Below, in pieces: positions 50,675 through 62,500 of a DNA stretch of 64,000 nt. Under the pieces are notes generated by a model. That model saw only the letters and a list, made by a program, of their open reading frames with translations, was not told the DNA's origin and ran no database searches. Source of the DNA: Vanilla planifolia (taxonomy: Eukaryota > Streptophyta > Magnoliopsida > Asparagales > Orchidaceae); contig CM043874.1 of assembly GCA_023846275.1 (NCBI GenBank), forward strand, positions 28,865,630 through 28,929,629. The letters are read 5' to 3'. The translations under genes and the position numbers were made by a program. The number at the start of each line of letters is the position of its first letter. Position 1 is the first letter of the stretch.

Positions 50675-52429
50675 TAATTCTACTACAAATAAAAAGTTTA
50701 GCAAAGTAAAATGACACTCCCGTAAAATGTTGAATTAGTTAATCAACTGAATTTAATGACTATCAGGTTTGATATCCTTTAGAAATCATCTCGTACATGA
50801 AAACTTTCCCGTACGCATGATATAATATCATGTGTTACTAAACATTGGCACAATAAAGAAAAACTTAGGATGATTATGAGGAGATTTTATCTTAAATGAA
50901 CTTGGAATATTATTAAATCATAATAATCCACATGAGATTTACGAATTAACAAAGAATCATAAGCTTTAAAATCTCTTCAATCATCATTAAGAATTTCGTA
51001 AGAGGAGTTGAGCATGTATACCATTAAAAAGTTTTACCAAGCCACACAAAACTTAAAGATTTTCATTTCTAATTAATTAAAAAACTCCTAAGAATGAATA
51101 TAATGATATATATATATATATATACCCTAATAACTTACATAACAAGTTAAAAAATAAAAGAAAAATTTGTTAAAATCTAACTAAAGAACTACTAAAGATT
51201 GTTGTTAGACCAACTTATGTAATCTAACTTAATCTCTTGAATGTTTGGCATCAATTGATCATAAAATGTCTTGTTACTAGGCCATTGAAAGGGCTTTGTT
51301 TTATAACATTCATTTTGAGCAATCTAAAATTTACTTTAGAAGATCTAAAAACCTTAAATGTTTAGAAAAAACCAATATGACTCAAAACTCATAGCACAAC
51401 TACAACTCAAATAATATATATTAGTAGACAAAACATGATATTATAATAAGCATTTCATGGATGGAGTGCATAATATTATTTAAACAAAATATTAAGTTTC
51501 AATATTTTTGTGGTTGGTAAATGAAAGTCAGCATTTTATGATTTACTTATCTTTCATAGTTTAAAAAAATGAATACTTCGTGTGCTAGACATTTTTTAAT
51601 GAAGGTGTATGAAGGTGCAATAGCTAGTGTTGTGAGAAAACAAGGTCGATAGTGAAGCATTGATAGGTTTAATTGCAACTTGGACTTAGGATGAAGTTGA
51701 GAACAAAGAGGGATTGGGCCAAATATAGATAAACACAACCATCGATTGAGATGTGAGTTAGATGTTGATGATAATGTGGCTAGGGTTAGAGTTTAGGGTG
51801 TCGTTGGGGTCTTTATGAGGGAACCAAAGAGAGTAATGAGATATGAACAAAGTTATGATAGCTTGGAGGGGTTCAATGATGTCCAACAAGGAGGACTTAT
51901 ATACTTCTTATTTAGTATAACCTATAGCAAAGAATGATGGATCAATGAGATGCACCTCACAAAACAATTTTAGATGGTGCTTTAGTGGACTCAGAGATGC
52001 AAAATGAAACTTAGAATGTCGATAAGAGTTTGTGCCCAACGATGATTGAGAGTTTTCACCAAAGCTTAGTCACACCTCATAAGTATTAAATTGAATAAAA
52101 TTTGATAAAATATGTCTAAATATTAATTTCTCAGGATTAAAATAAAATAAGTCATAGCAAAATACAGAGGATGCCATCATAAATAAACCATAATTTCAAA
52201 TAATAAACACAAGTAAAATTGAAATTATGAAAATGAATAATAAATATAATAGAGATTTATTTTGAGTAATGAAAGTCTTTTTTAAAAAAGACGTCGGGAC
52301 TGTATTTGATCATATATAATAAATTTTAGCAAAATAATATTTTTTAAATGTTTTCAGCAATATTAAAATTTTTTATACGTCTAAGTTATTTTTGAAATGT
52401 TATATTTGTATGGATATATTTATTAATAT
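50675..52429. other. Unassigned stretch upstream of the ATPase gene
   Basis: No gene or element is recognised. A (TA)8 run lies at 51,107-51,123. 51,590-52,080 is less AT-rich (GGATTGGGCC, GGGTGTCGTTGGGGTC) with stops in all frames and may be transposon debris. A perfect 18-bp palindrome GTCTTTTTTAAAAAAGAC sits at 52,275-52,292. Confidence 0.4.
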
Positions 52430-52709
52430 AATGCGGTGAGTTAAAAGAAAGGATCGGTTACGGTGGACATCGTGTCGGGCGATGAGTTGTGCCAGCTGAG
52501 CAACTATTGTACCGGGAAGCGAGCTTTTTCGTGCCGTTAAGGTTAAGCCTATAATTGCACTCAAATTGTTGAAATTACACGAAAGCCCTTCGCGCGTGGA
52601 GGCAAGAGTAAAAATTACGTTATAATAATCTGTGAAATTAAGCGGGATATATTTAGCCAATTAACTAATTAACTAATTCTTTGTTTCGTCTTCGGAAACC
52701 ATGGGATGT

Positions 52710-52716
52710 TATAAAA
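52710..52716 (+). promoter_or_regulatory. Candidate TATA box
   Basis: TATAAAA in the context GATGTTATAAAACTG. It is 733 bp upstream of the start codon and would place transcription starts around 52,740-52,750. No transcript evidence is available, and the pyrimidine-rich patch further down could mark a different start. Confidence 0.45.
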
Positions 52717-52877
52717 CTGTGTAGCAAAACCAACGGTTGAGATTACTCTCTAGTGGACACACCTAATTTTGTAAAATTCGGCATTGTCGTCCACGTCTTT
52801 TCAGCATTTAGGTGAAAACGGGGTTTCAAAATTTTGGATTCGAAAAGAGGAAGTTGCGCGGAAGCTTCTCGTAACCA

Positions 52878-52917
52878 TCTCTTTCTCTCAATCTCGCTGT
52901 CCCTCTCCCCACACTGT
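52878..52917 (+). promoter_or_regulatory. Pyrimidine patch in the leader
   Basis: ATCTCTTTCTCTCAATCTCG followed by CTGTCCCTCTCCCCACACTG is strongly pyrimidine-rich on the + strand. Plant core promoters and 5' leaders often carry such Y patches near the transcription start. Either reading fits here. Confidence 0.45.
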
Positions 52918-53071
52918 CTCGCCGACAGCAGGGGCCAAAAACTCCCGGCGAATCTCCGGCAGCGAGGACAGCGCGGGTGAAGGACCGAGCTCCAGCTCCC
53001 TTGGACGGAGGGAAACCAGGACGAGAAAAACACAGGCGGCAGCTGCTTTCCGTGGGAACCAACGAGCTTGG

Positions 53072-53369
53072 GTAAGGTATGAAGGGCGCGTTTCAATCCG
53101 CATCGCTTTCGCTTCGATCGACGTTTGAGTGACGGAGGAAGGATAGGAAGGTGGGAGGCACGATTTAGAGTATTGGAGTATCGTTCTGACTTGCCCAGGG
53201 CGAAGCTGGGACGAAGCTTCCTTCGTTCTTGTTTGTTTCTCATTTTATCCTGTTGAGGTTACTTTCATCGCAATCCACGTAGGTAGGCTTATATACCCAG
53301 GAAGGCTTATATATCCACATTTGTAGCTTCGTTCATATCTGTTTTCTTTATATATTTTATGCCTGGCAG
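53072..53369 (+). other. Candidate 5'-UTR intron
   Basis: The donor GTAAGG and the acceptor preceded by a T-rich tract (TTTTCTTTATATATTTTATG) fit plant splice rules. It contains the only ATGs of the leader region. The next exon would run from 53,370 through the start codon to 53,598. Confidence 0.5.
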
Positions 53370-53442
53370 AGAACGAAGAGTAGTTTGCTATCTTAAGAGA
53401 GTCGAGGCAAGCGGTGTCATCTCTCCTGCGGCGTAGGGGAGA

Positions 53443-53598
53443 ATGGATTTGAGTTCGCCAAATAGGTACCACAGGCACCGCGACGAGGAGATGGGGAGCC
53501 ATGGTGGCGGTGGGGACGACGGAGAGATCTGCATCTCTGATGATGCGTTCGACATCCCAGCTAAGAATGCACCCATCGAGAGGCTCCGGAGATGGAGG
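53443..53598 (+). CDS. ACA: ACA exon 1 (residues 1-52)
   Basis: Begins [10 protein letters not shown] and ends IERLRRWR; donor GTAAGT at 53,599, phase 0. It codes for a Gly/Asp-rich N-terminus and the first basic half of the calmodulin-binding site with its anchor Trp51. GC-rich compared with all later exons. Confidence 0.93.
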
Positions 53599-56500
53599 GT
53601 AAGTTGCTTTCTCAATGCTGGCTTCCCTGTTGTTATTCCGCCTCGGCATTGCAAAGGTGTTACTACAAAGCTAGGTTATGTAAATTTTTTGTTGGGCTCG
53701 TTTATGATATTTTTTCCTGGTTAATTGTTTTTTTCATTCTTGCCGTACTGCTTTTAGTGATAAAATGCCATATTTGTGGATTTGTTTATTCCGGGGAATG
53801 AACATCATAAAGTCAACATGCGAAGTCACCATCTTTTGCAGCGAAACTTCTTTCCTCGAGTTATAGTTTTTTTTTTCTTTTGATAATTCTTCAATAGTTT
53901 GTAGTCAATTGCTAGAATTGTGTTGCTATGTAAAAAAAATAGCATTCGGGTTGATTCTGTGACAAATGGGTGCATGGGCAAACTGGCCGCAAAAGCTTTA
54001 TTTATTGCTAATATTTTATTTTTGCAAATGAATTTAATAAATTGTTTTCTTGTTATAAATCACGTCATTACTGATTCTCTATTTGAGAATCGACTCTGTT
54101 CTCTTAAAGAGAATGTTCCTTTTATTTGGATTTAATAAAAAACATTTTTTTTCTTTGGTGTTATGGCCTTAACAGAAGGCTATAATTAATCCTCAGTATT
54201 TCTCAAACTACCATTATTTTTAGTATGTGTATCATATTATGGAATAGCTACTAAGCTTATTTATGCCAAAATCTATAATATGAGATAACAATGGTCTGCC
54301 ACTGTTCATGTTAAATTATGCAATTGTACTTGGAATTTTTATACTGAATTATAATGTGGGCATCATTATCTAGTGTGCAAAAATTAATTTACTAGTCATT
54401 ACTCAACAAAATTGATGATATGATATTATTCACCAATGTGTGAATACTATTGTTTTTATCCTTTCAAATCCATTTTTTATCTTTCATAGATGGTTTTGTA
54501 CATGCAACATGCCAGTTATGCTTTCATTATCTAGTGTGCAAAAATTGATTTGCTAGTCATTACTCAACAAAATTCATGATATGACATTATTCACCAATGT
54601 GTAAATACTATTGTTTTTATGAGTTCAATTCTATTTTTTTTTATCTTTCATAGATGGTTTTCTACATGCAACATGCCAGTTATGTGTTTCTATGAAGCCA
54701 TTTTCATGCATCTACCGAATATGCTACATTGGCTACCAATATTGAGCACTTGAATAATTTGTAACCATATTATTTGTTGTCTTGAAGTGTTGAAGATATT
54801 TTAAAAATGTCTATAACTTAAGCATGTTTTTATTGAGTTGTGTGGCTTAATCATAAATCTACCTTAGTAAAGTGCTTCTCACCTCATGGCTTATCTGCCT
54901 TCTAAATTGTATGATTTTTGCTTGTTTATTGTACTTATTTATGCACAGTTGGCAATTAATAATTTCATTTTTGAAAATACCATTTTTGTACTTCTAACAA
55001 CTTGCTTGACAGCAAGCGGCTCTTGTGCTGAATGCTTCTCGTCGGTTTAGATATACATTGGATTTGAAAAAGGAGGAGGAGAAAGAGCAGATTAGGAGGA
55101 AAATTAGAGCACATGCTCAAGTTATACGGGTATACTGTTCAATCCAATTGTGGTGGTTTCATTAATGTTGATGTTTTTAGTGCTAATTGACTTTTTACCA
55201 TTGCTCAGGCAGCTTTTCTTTTCAAAGAGGCTGGTGAAAAAGAGGTTCCAGGTGGTTAACTTTTTTATCTCGTTTTTGTTTTCTAACTCTTATGCTTTGA
55301 TGAATAAGCTAGGATATGTTGATAGCTCGCTTTCTGTTTTAGACAAAGAAAATATTTACATGACTTATAAAATATATCAGGAGCATCATTGTATTTTTCT
55401 TTTTTTTTAACTTATAGGTGATGTGTTGCTGTAGTTAGTCTCAACGCACACATCATAGTGTTCTCCCGTCTATTTAATCTAATTAAGTGCTTGGTGTAAA
55501 GTCAAACGTAGGAAAGTTTCTCAATCTTTTCATTCAAGCAGAGCTATTGGTCTTGCTAAATCTATGTTTTTCATATTCCTTATATATCAAATACAACCCT
55601 GTTGATATGTAAAATGCTTTTTCTTTTTTTTTAGTACTTCAAATCTATTATTTGAAAATGTGCATTTTTTTTATGGTTCTTTTAGCCTTGGTAAGTGTTT
55701 CCTACAGCATGAAATTTGGCAGTGACCTAATGAAGCTTCTTTATTTCTTTTCCTTTGCTTTCATTGCTGATAATTTCCCTTAAGTATTAATGCTTTTTTC
55801 AAGTTCTATGCAATTTTTCTGAAAAACCTGTACATCTATGTTTGTGTCATTTTTTATTTTTTTTTTATGGCTGCTACATTAGCTTACTGAATAACATGTT
55901 TTTCTTTTTAACCCACCTATACTATAGGAACATCTATTGCAGTACCACCGCTGCCAAGTGGTGGTTATGGAATTGGGGTTGAGCAACTCACTGCGATGAC
56001 CAGAGATCATGATTCATCTGCTTTGCAAGAATATGGAGGGGCAAGTATTCCTTGCCCTTTCTTTTTTTAAAAACTTTTTTATTTTTTACTCTATTCTTAT
56101 TGAGTTATTTTAACACATTTGGTTTTCTATAGATAAAAGGCTTGTTAAATCTGTTGAAGACTAATTCCCACAAAGGAATTGTTGGATGTGATTCAGAGTT
56201 ATTAAATAGAAGAAATGCATTTGGAGCTAATACATATCCTCAAAAAAAAGGAAGAAACTTCTTGGTATATCTTTTAAATCATTTGCTTATATATATATTT
56301 TTTTTGTATATTTTTGTTTGAACTGGGCTTATGCAAAAAGGGGAATATAACAGAAAGATAAGCATTGTTGCCATTCGACCTAGAGGTCATTAGTTGGAAA
56401 TAGTATGTGGACTCAGTAGGTTCTTAACACTGTTCTTAGACTATGCTTCTATAAGTGCTTTTGTGCACGGGTTAGCTCACATAACCTCTATGGAGTTTGA

Positions 56501-59500
56501 AAAGGTGTTGGCTTAGTTTTTTGCTCATATGAACAGTATTTTCCTGTTTGCAGGTGTTCCTTTGGGAAGCTTGTCAAGATTTAACTCTTGTTATTCTTAT
56601 AATAGCTGCAGTTATATCCTTGGTCTTGGGCATAAAGACTGAGGTACATTTCTCTTTGTTGTTGATTCCTTAAAGATTTACATTAAATTTTTTCAGTTTA
56701 CTTGAAAGTTCTCTTTGATCTAGTTTCATTAGTATTAATTTGCACTTCAAATGCATTTGTTTATGTTTTTCATTTCAAATTGTCAATTGTTGACTGAACT
56801 TGGTACATAATGTTTTATTTGAAAAAGGTCACATATATAGGCATGACACAAGTCCATATTAGTAGGCACACAGCACTTCAAAAGCCTGCCTACACGACTG
56901 CCAAGCTGTGTTCCTTGTTCAATAAATCTTTTTTCATTCATATGATGATTAAGCTTTGCATTTGTTTATTAGTAGTTATTATAGGCTTATTGTCTTTCAC
57001 TTGGTTCATCCAAAAATAATGTTGTAGTAGGGTGATACTACACTTACACCATTTGGCATGACACAACCCTAATTTTGGGGTATTTTTCATTGTAGTTGAA
57101 ACATGTTTCATACTTTTGTTCTCCAATGTGATTCAACTACTTAAGATTTTGATTGAACATTTATTGATTGAAAACTTTCTTTCTCTTTTGTTTTGTTTCA
57201 CTTTTATTTGTATTTAGCTTTCTATAGAGTTTGACAAGTGTTTTTCCTTGATGGGTATTGCATATGGAGGTGTTCTATCCTTCCATAAATTGTTGGAGAG
57301 TATCTTATCTAAGTGGTATCTATGGTATAAATTCAAAATTATAATTTTGACTATTTTTTTAGCCCATTACCTTATATAAAAGGCATCTATTTTGGCCTAT
57401 ATATTTTCAAAGTAAAAGGCATAATATATCTCATGTTGAGGAGGATGTTTGTGATAGTTGAAGGCCATTTGATTCCCTCATTATACTTTCTCAAAGTAAA
57501 CTCAAGTGTGCATTTTAAATTGGAGATGGAGAGGCATATCTAAAATTCATCAATGATCTTGTTATGATCTTTCATCAGTTGCCTATTGTGTGGCTTTGTA
57601 GAGCTTCAAGATGAATTAAAATATATGTGGTTATAATTGATTTGTAACCCACATAAATAGGTGAAATGTATTTTAATAAGGAAAGCTAGAATAAATTGTG
57701 AGATATGAATTAAACTTTTATTTTTTAATAATAAATAAGAAATTACAATAGAATCACCATATCAAAGACGGATCAAGAGACACTAGAAACTCAAATTTTT
57801 TCATGTATGCTATTAGCAATGCCTAGATCCAATTTCAAGTAATTCAAAAACAATCTCAATTATAATAAAGCAACTCTAAGTTGATAGAGTCACTTGTAGG
57901 TTTCCTTGAGATTGCTTAATTGTTGATTGAAGTGTGCATTGGCATCTTGATATATTTATTCTTTTGCTTTCAAAAAGGGTTAGACTTTTAGATGAGTTAT
58001 GAACTCTACATCCTAAAAAATTGTGGAACCCAATTTTCTTTTTGTTTTCATGATATATTGGAAGATGGTATGATATTGCATTAATACAATTCTAGTCATT
58101 GGACTCACATAATAACAAATGGAAGCATAATGTTTCTTATAAATAAAAGGGAACTAAGAACCTAGAGTGACTTCCAATATTATCAACATAAGTATTTATG
58201 TAAGATCTAGGATCTTTTTCTAGTTCAAGGATCATGCAATGGGCTTTTATTTGTAAATGGGATAAACTTTGAGTTTACTCTTGTTTGACTGAATTGGAGT
58301 CCTAATATATTAACTCAACTTTGGGGTTCATTTGATAGAACTTTTACCAAATGATTGAGCATGTCTAAATGGGTATGTTTGAAAGTTATTAAAATGATGG
58401 TAAAAAGCCATTTGTTTGATATTTTGTTATTGAAATATATTTATTTGAAAAGTTTCACCAAGTTTTTTTATAAAGTAGAAAAAAATTAAGAAAATTATAT
58501 TTGTAATGATAAAATAGTATTTGTTCTTTTAATGACATGAGGTACGAGCTTAACAATTTAGTAAATAAATACATTTTGTTAAGTTGTTTAACTTGACTTA
58601 ATAAAGGTGTTATTAGGTTTATTTGTGTATATTGTAGATAAATATGTATGTATATATGTCTATGTGATATATGAGATCTCAAATTAATTTGGTAGAAAAT
58701 TTATTGGATTTGAGCCACTAGATGATATTGGGTATTCGCTTTTATTTTGAGTTGAGTTTGATTTACCTTGAAATTAAATATGTAATAATCCTATGATCTC
58801 ATACTCTATGCTAATGTACCTTTTAAGGAAAAGTGTTTTCAAGCTTGAGAGACATCACACATTCTTATTATCAAAAGTTGATTTTTGATAGCAATTTTAA
58901 GTGGCTAATAAGGTCATGTATGTTTCGCTTTGCTATGCATATTTGACATTTAGTAAACCATTTGGTTTATTGTGACAAATCTTTGAGTAATCAATGATGT
59001 AAGTTTCAATGATGGTAGTGTTTGGGATGTTTAAGTGACATGTTACTATTGATTGGCCCTTGAATGATAGGTTAATCGTTGTTGGTTGCTCAAGGTGGAT
59101 GGGATTCTTGTTGAAGGTGGATGGTCATTGGAGATCTTCTAGTGAGTTCAATGTTCAAAAGCATACCATTTGAGAAAAAATGGAGTTAGTAATGATATCA
59201 AATTAATGTTAGATGGGGCACTAGCATTTGATGTTAAGATAGATATTGGGAAAAGTTTTGGGTTGCAAGGGAGAATGATGACATTGTAGTGTTAGCTTTG
59301 TGTAGTGTTGACATTTAGTAATGATAGGGCCACTTAACTTCTTAGTTGTGGCGATCATTGGAGAAGAAGGAAGTTGTATCAAAGGACTAGTCTATTTATT
59401 ATTAGCTCATTAGGGATCATTATATGAGATATATTTACAAAAAATATTTTTGCCAATCTCAAATGGCTACACAAATGGACAAAAAATGCTAACTAAAATA

Positions 59501-62500
59501 CTAAATTTATTATCGTGCTAAATCAAACATTTAGTTTTGGTTGATTTTTTAAGTCCATTGCTGAACAACTGAGAACCCCAAAAAAAGTCGAAATAATTTT
59601 GATCAACATGTATGCTGAGGTAAAAAGACAAAAAGAACTTGATATGGAGAAAATCTTGAGATTATTTGATTGTGCTTTGATGTATTCATCAAATTGATGC
59701 TGTTCAAGATTAAAAGTTTTAAGAAATACTTACTTCTTCTGTAGCTACTTTCTTCTTTTGTTTGGGATTATTTGTTCTCTAAATCATAGGTGCCATAGCT
59801 ATATGCAGCTTGGCAAGCAAACTTAATAAACTTTGCTTATATATTATTGTAGTAGTTATGGGTGTTTTTTAACAGTTGCCCTAATAATTTGATCAGGGAA
59901 TCAAAGAAGGATGGTATGATGGTGGAAGTATAGCTTGTGCTGTTATACTTGTTATTGTTGTTACAGGTATGCCATTTAGATTGCAATGCCCAACTTTTTT
60001 CTACCTTGTCACCTTTCATTGTTTGTTTTGACCAAAAGCTTAAAACAAGTGGTAAGCACGGGAAACTTTGTCCATACATGGTAGATAGCAAAGCAAGGAC
60101 TCTTTTGAGAATGTCTTGAAGTGCTTGCACTTATTAATATTATTGACATGGAATTTTTTGGCATGGGAATCAAGGATTTTTTTTTGGAAACCTTGAGATT
60201 GTTATTACATGAATTATACCTTTTTATGTAGCTTTTGGTTATCTTCTTCATATCAAAATTGGTATATCCTCAAGTATAAATTTGATCCAAAGTTACCATT
60301 GAAGTTGAATATGTCAAAATGTTTTTAATCAGAAGGAGTTGCCATTTTCTATTATTTGGACAAAAGGTTGCACTTTTATTTATCCATTTGTATGCATGCT
60401 TTGGGTTAAAAGCATTTTTAGTTCATAAGGTTCAACTTGCACAATTGTATGTGCTTTGAATTGTGTATGATCTGTCTCATTTTGCTCTTTTTTTCATTGT
60501 TTTTTGCTCAATATATTAACGCAATCAGATGAGTACCTTCGATTCTTCAAGTTATGAAATAAGTTTGGCTTTTATCTTCATAATTTGTCTGCACTTCTCC
60601 TTTTGCCCATCATATCTTTCTTCTGCTATGCTAGTTCTGCTTATTATAGACTCTATAAGCTGCTTGATGCAGTAAAAATTGTCTGACTAATGATTCTGCT
60701 ATTACTTTGTCTTTCACTGTCATTTGTTTAGGATATTTTTTCTCTTGTGGTGAGTCCATTCAACTGAAATAACTATTCTAATTTTGTTTGTTAGGGTACT
60801 GAAAATTTCTTCTCGACTTAAATGAACTTCTCAGCTTAATGACTTTTCTTTTTTTCTTTCCTTTGTAGCTGTCAGTGATTACAAGCAGTCACTTCAGTTC
60901 CAAAATCTCAATGATGAGAAGAGGAACATCCATTTGGAGGTTTGTTGAATATTGTTGAAGTAACCTTCTGTGGAAATTGGGTAGCAGAAAAATTTCTAGG
61001 GAGATTATTTGGTTTCCATGATCTTCAGGTTATTCGAGGTGGTAGAAGGGTTGAAATATCGATATTTGATGTTGTTGTTGGTGATGTAGTACCACTGAAA
61101 ATTGGCGATCAGGTAGGGTATATTTATTCCATACTCTTGTTTAAATTGTTTTTTTTACAATAACTGGATTTGCATTTGCTTTATAGGTTCCTGCTGACGG
61201 AATTTTGATTTATGGGCATTCTCTTGCTGTTGATGAATCAAGTCTGACAGGAGAAAGCAAAATTGTAACTTTCTTTGTTAATTTCTCCTTTAAAGATATT
61301 GTTCATTTATGTGCCTGATAACATGGGTATATCTCCTTGTTTTAGGTGCACAAAAATCAGAAAGCTCCATTTTTGATGTCTGGATCCAAAGTTGCTGATG
61401 GTTATGGTACCATGCTGGTGGGTTTTTTGTATCTTGCCAAATAAATGTCCGGACTAATTTCTACAAATGCCTTGAAAAAGTAATGTCCTGTTGCTTTAAT
61501 TAGCTTTTAAGATGGGAGAGGTTGAAGGTCTATAGAAAGCAAACTATTCCATCAAAGTGCGAAGAAATAAACCTTGCACGGTTTTGAATAGGCTGGGGAT
61601 TATCTTTGTTTTAAATAGTAACATCTGCAATGTTTTTGGCATAAAGTTGTTGACAGTAGCCAAATGTATTTTTAGGCAAAATCTTCATAATAACTATTTT
61701 GATCAAGTGAGTAGTTCTAAGAAATTCTCAGCAAGCACTTTCTTTGTGCAGTTGATTAGAAATTTTAAGGTCTGGATTTTGTAATTAGTTTGGTGCAGTA
61801 ATGAGGAAATATTGGCTTTTAAGAAAGTGTATTTTCCGGACCATAGGAAAGGTCTTTGATTCATAGTGCCAATTTCATCTCGAAGGCTTCTTTTTGTCAT
61901 GCTTTATGTCTCCAGGTTACCTACTAGAAACTGTTCATTTGAATTTTTTTTTGTTGATGCTGTACAATTGTGCTTAGGCATCAATTATCTGGTAACATAT
62001 TGGAGTTGTTTACATTGTTTTTGAAAATTATTTATCCTACATGCAGGTGACTGCTGTTGGGATCAATACTGAATGGGGGCTACTGATGGCCAGCATATCA
62101 GAAGACAATGGGGAAGAAACTCCTTTGCAGGTTCTTTATTTCCCTTTCCATATGTTTGTGCAAATTTTTATATCATTTTCTATGATTTTTATTTGTGATC
62201 TCCCAAAAAAAGGTGCGGTTGAATGGTGTTGCAACTCTAATTGGCATAGTAGGACTCTCTGTTGCTGCTTTGGTTCTTGTGGTTCTTATGGTTAGGTTAG
62301 TCGTGATTACATGTTTTCCTTTGTGAGTACATTTCTTAAAAACTTTAATTTGTTTGTTTTTAAGACTTACATTTAAGTCTACAGATACTTCACTGGTCAT
62401 ACTGAGAATCCTGATGGTAGTGTGCAATTTATCAAGGGGCAGACGAGCGTGAAAGATGCAATAGATGGAGCTGTTAAGATTTTGACTATCGCAGTAAGTG

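Larger units (their letters stand above)
52745..53442 (+). other. ACA: Presumed 5' leader with one intron
   Basis: This is the region between the candidate TATA box and the ATG. A good donor (GG/GTAAGG at 53,072) and acceptor (TTTTATGCCTGGCAG/A, ending 53,369) suggest a 298-bp leader intron. With that intron removed I find no upstream ATG between 52,745 and 53,442, whereas the unspliced form has one at 53,079. The transcription start is inferred only from the TATA position. Confidence 0.45.
52430..53660. promoter_or_regulatory. GC- and CpG-rich 5' region of the Ca2+-ATPase gene
   Basis: Base composition changes abruptly near 52,430. The following ~1.2 kb contains many CG dinucleotides (CGGTGGACATCGTGTCGG, GAAAGCCCTTCGCGCGTGG, CCGGCGAATCTCCGG), while the preceding 50 kb has very few. 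The region covers the presumed promoter, leader and first exon. Retention of CpGs suggests it is usually unmethylated in the germ line, unlike the transposon-rich DNA upstream. Confidence 0.7.

Noticed and set aside
52275-52292. Perfect palindrome GTCTTTTTTAAAAAAGAC
   Set aside because: Mostly a T-run meeting an A-run; no promoter, terminator or inverted-repeat element could be tied to it.
52784-53128. 114-codon + strand frame in the leader
   Set aside because: It begins at TTG, not ATG (the leader outside the proposed intron has no ATG), and crosses the proposed splice donor.
52743-53243. 166-codon antisense frame over the ATPase leader
   Set aside because: It lies opposite the 5' leader, has no recognisable domain, and long frames are expected where GC rises and stop codons become rare.
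53245-53654. Two antisense frames opposite exon 1
   Set aside because: Shadows of exon 1, which has strong family evidence on the + strand.
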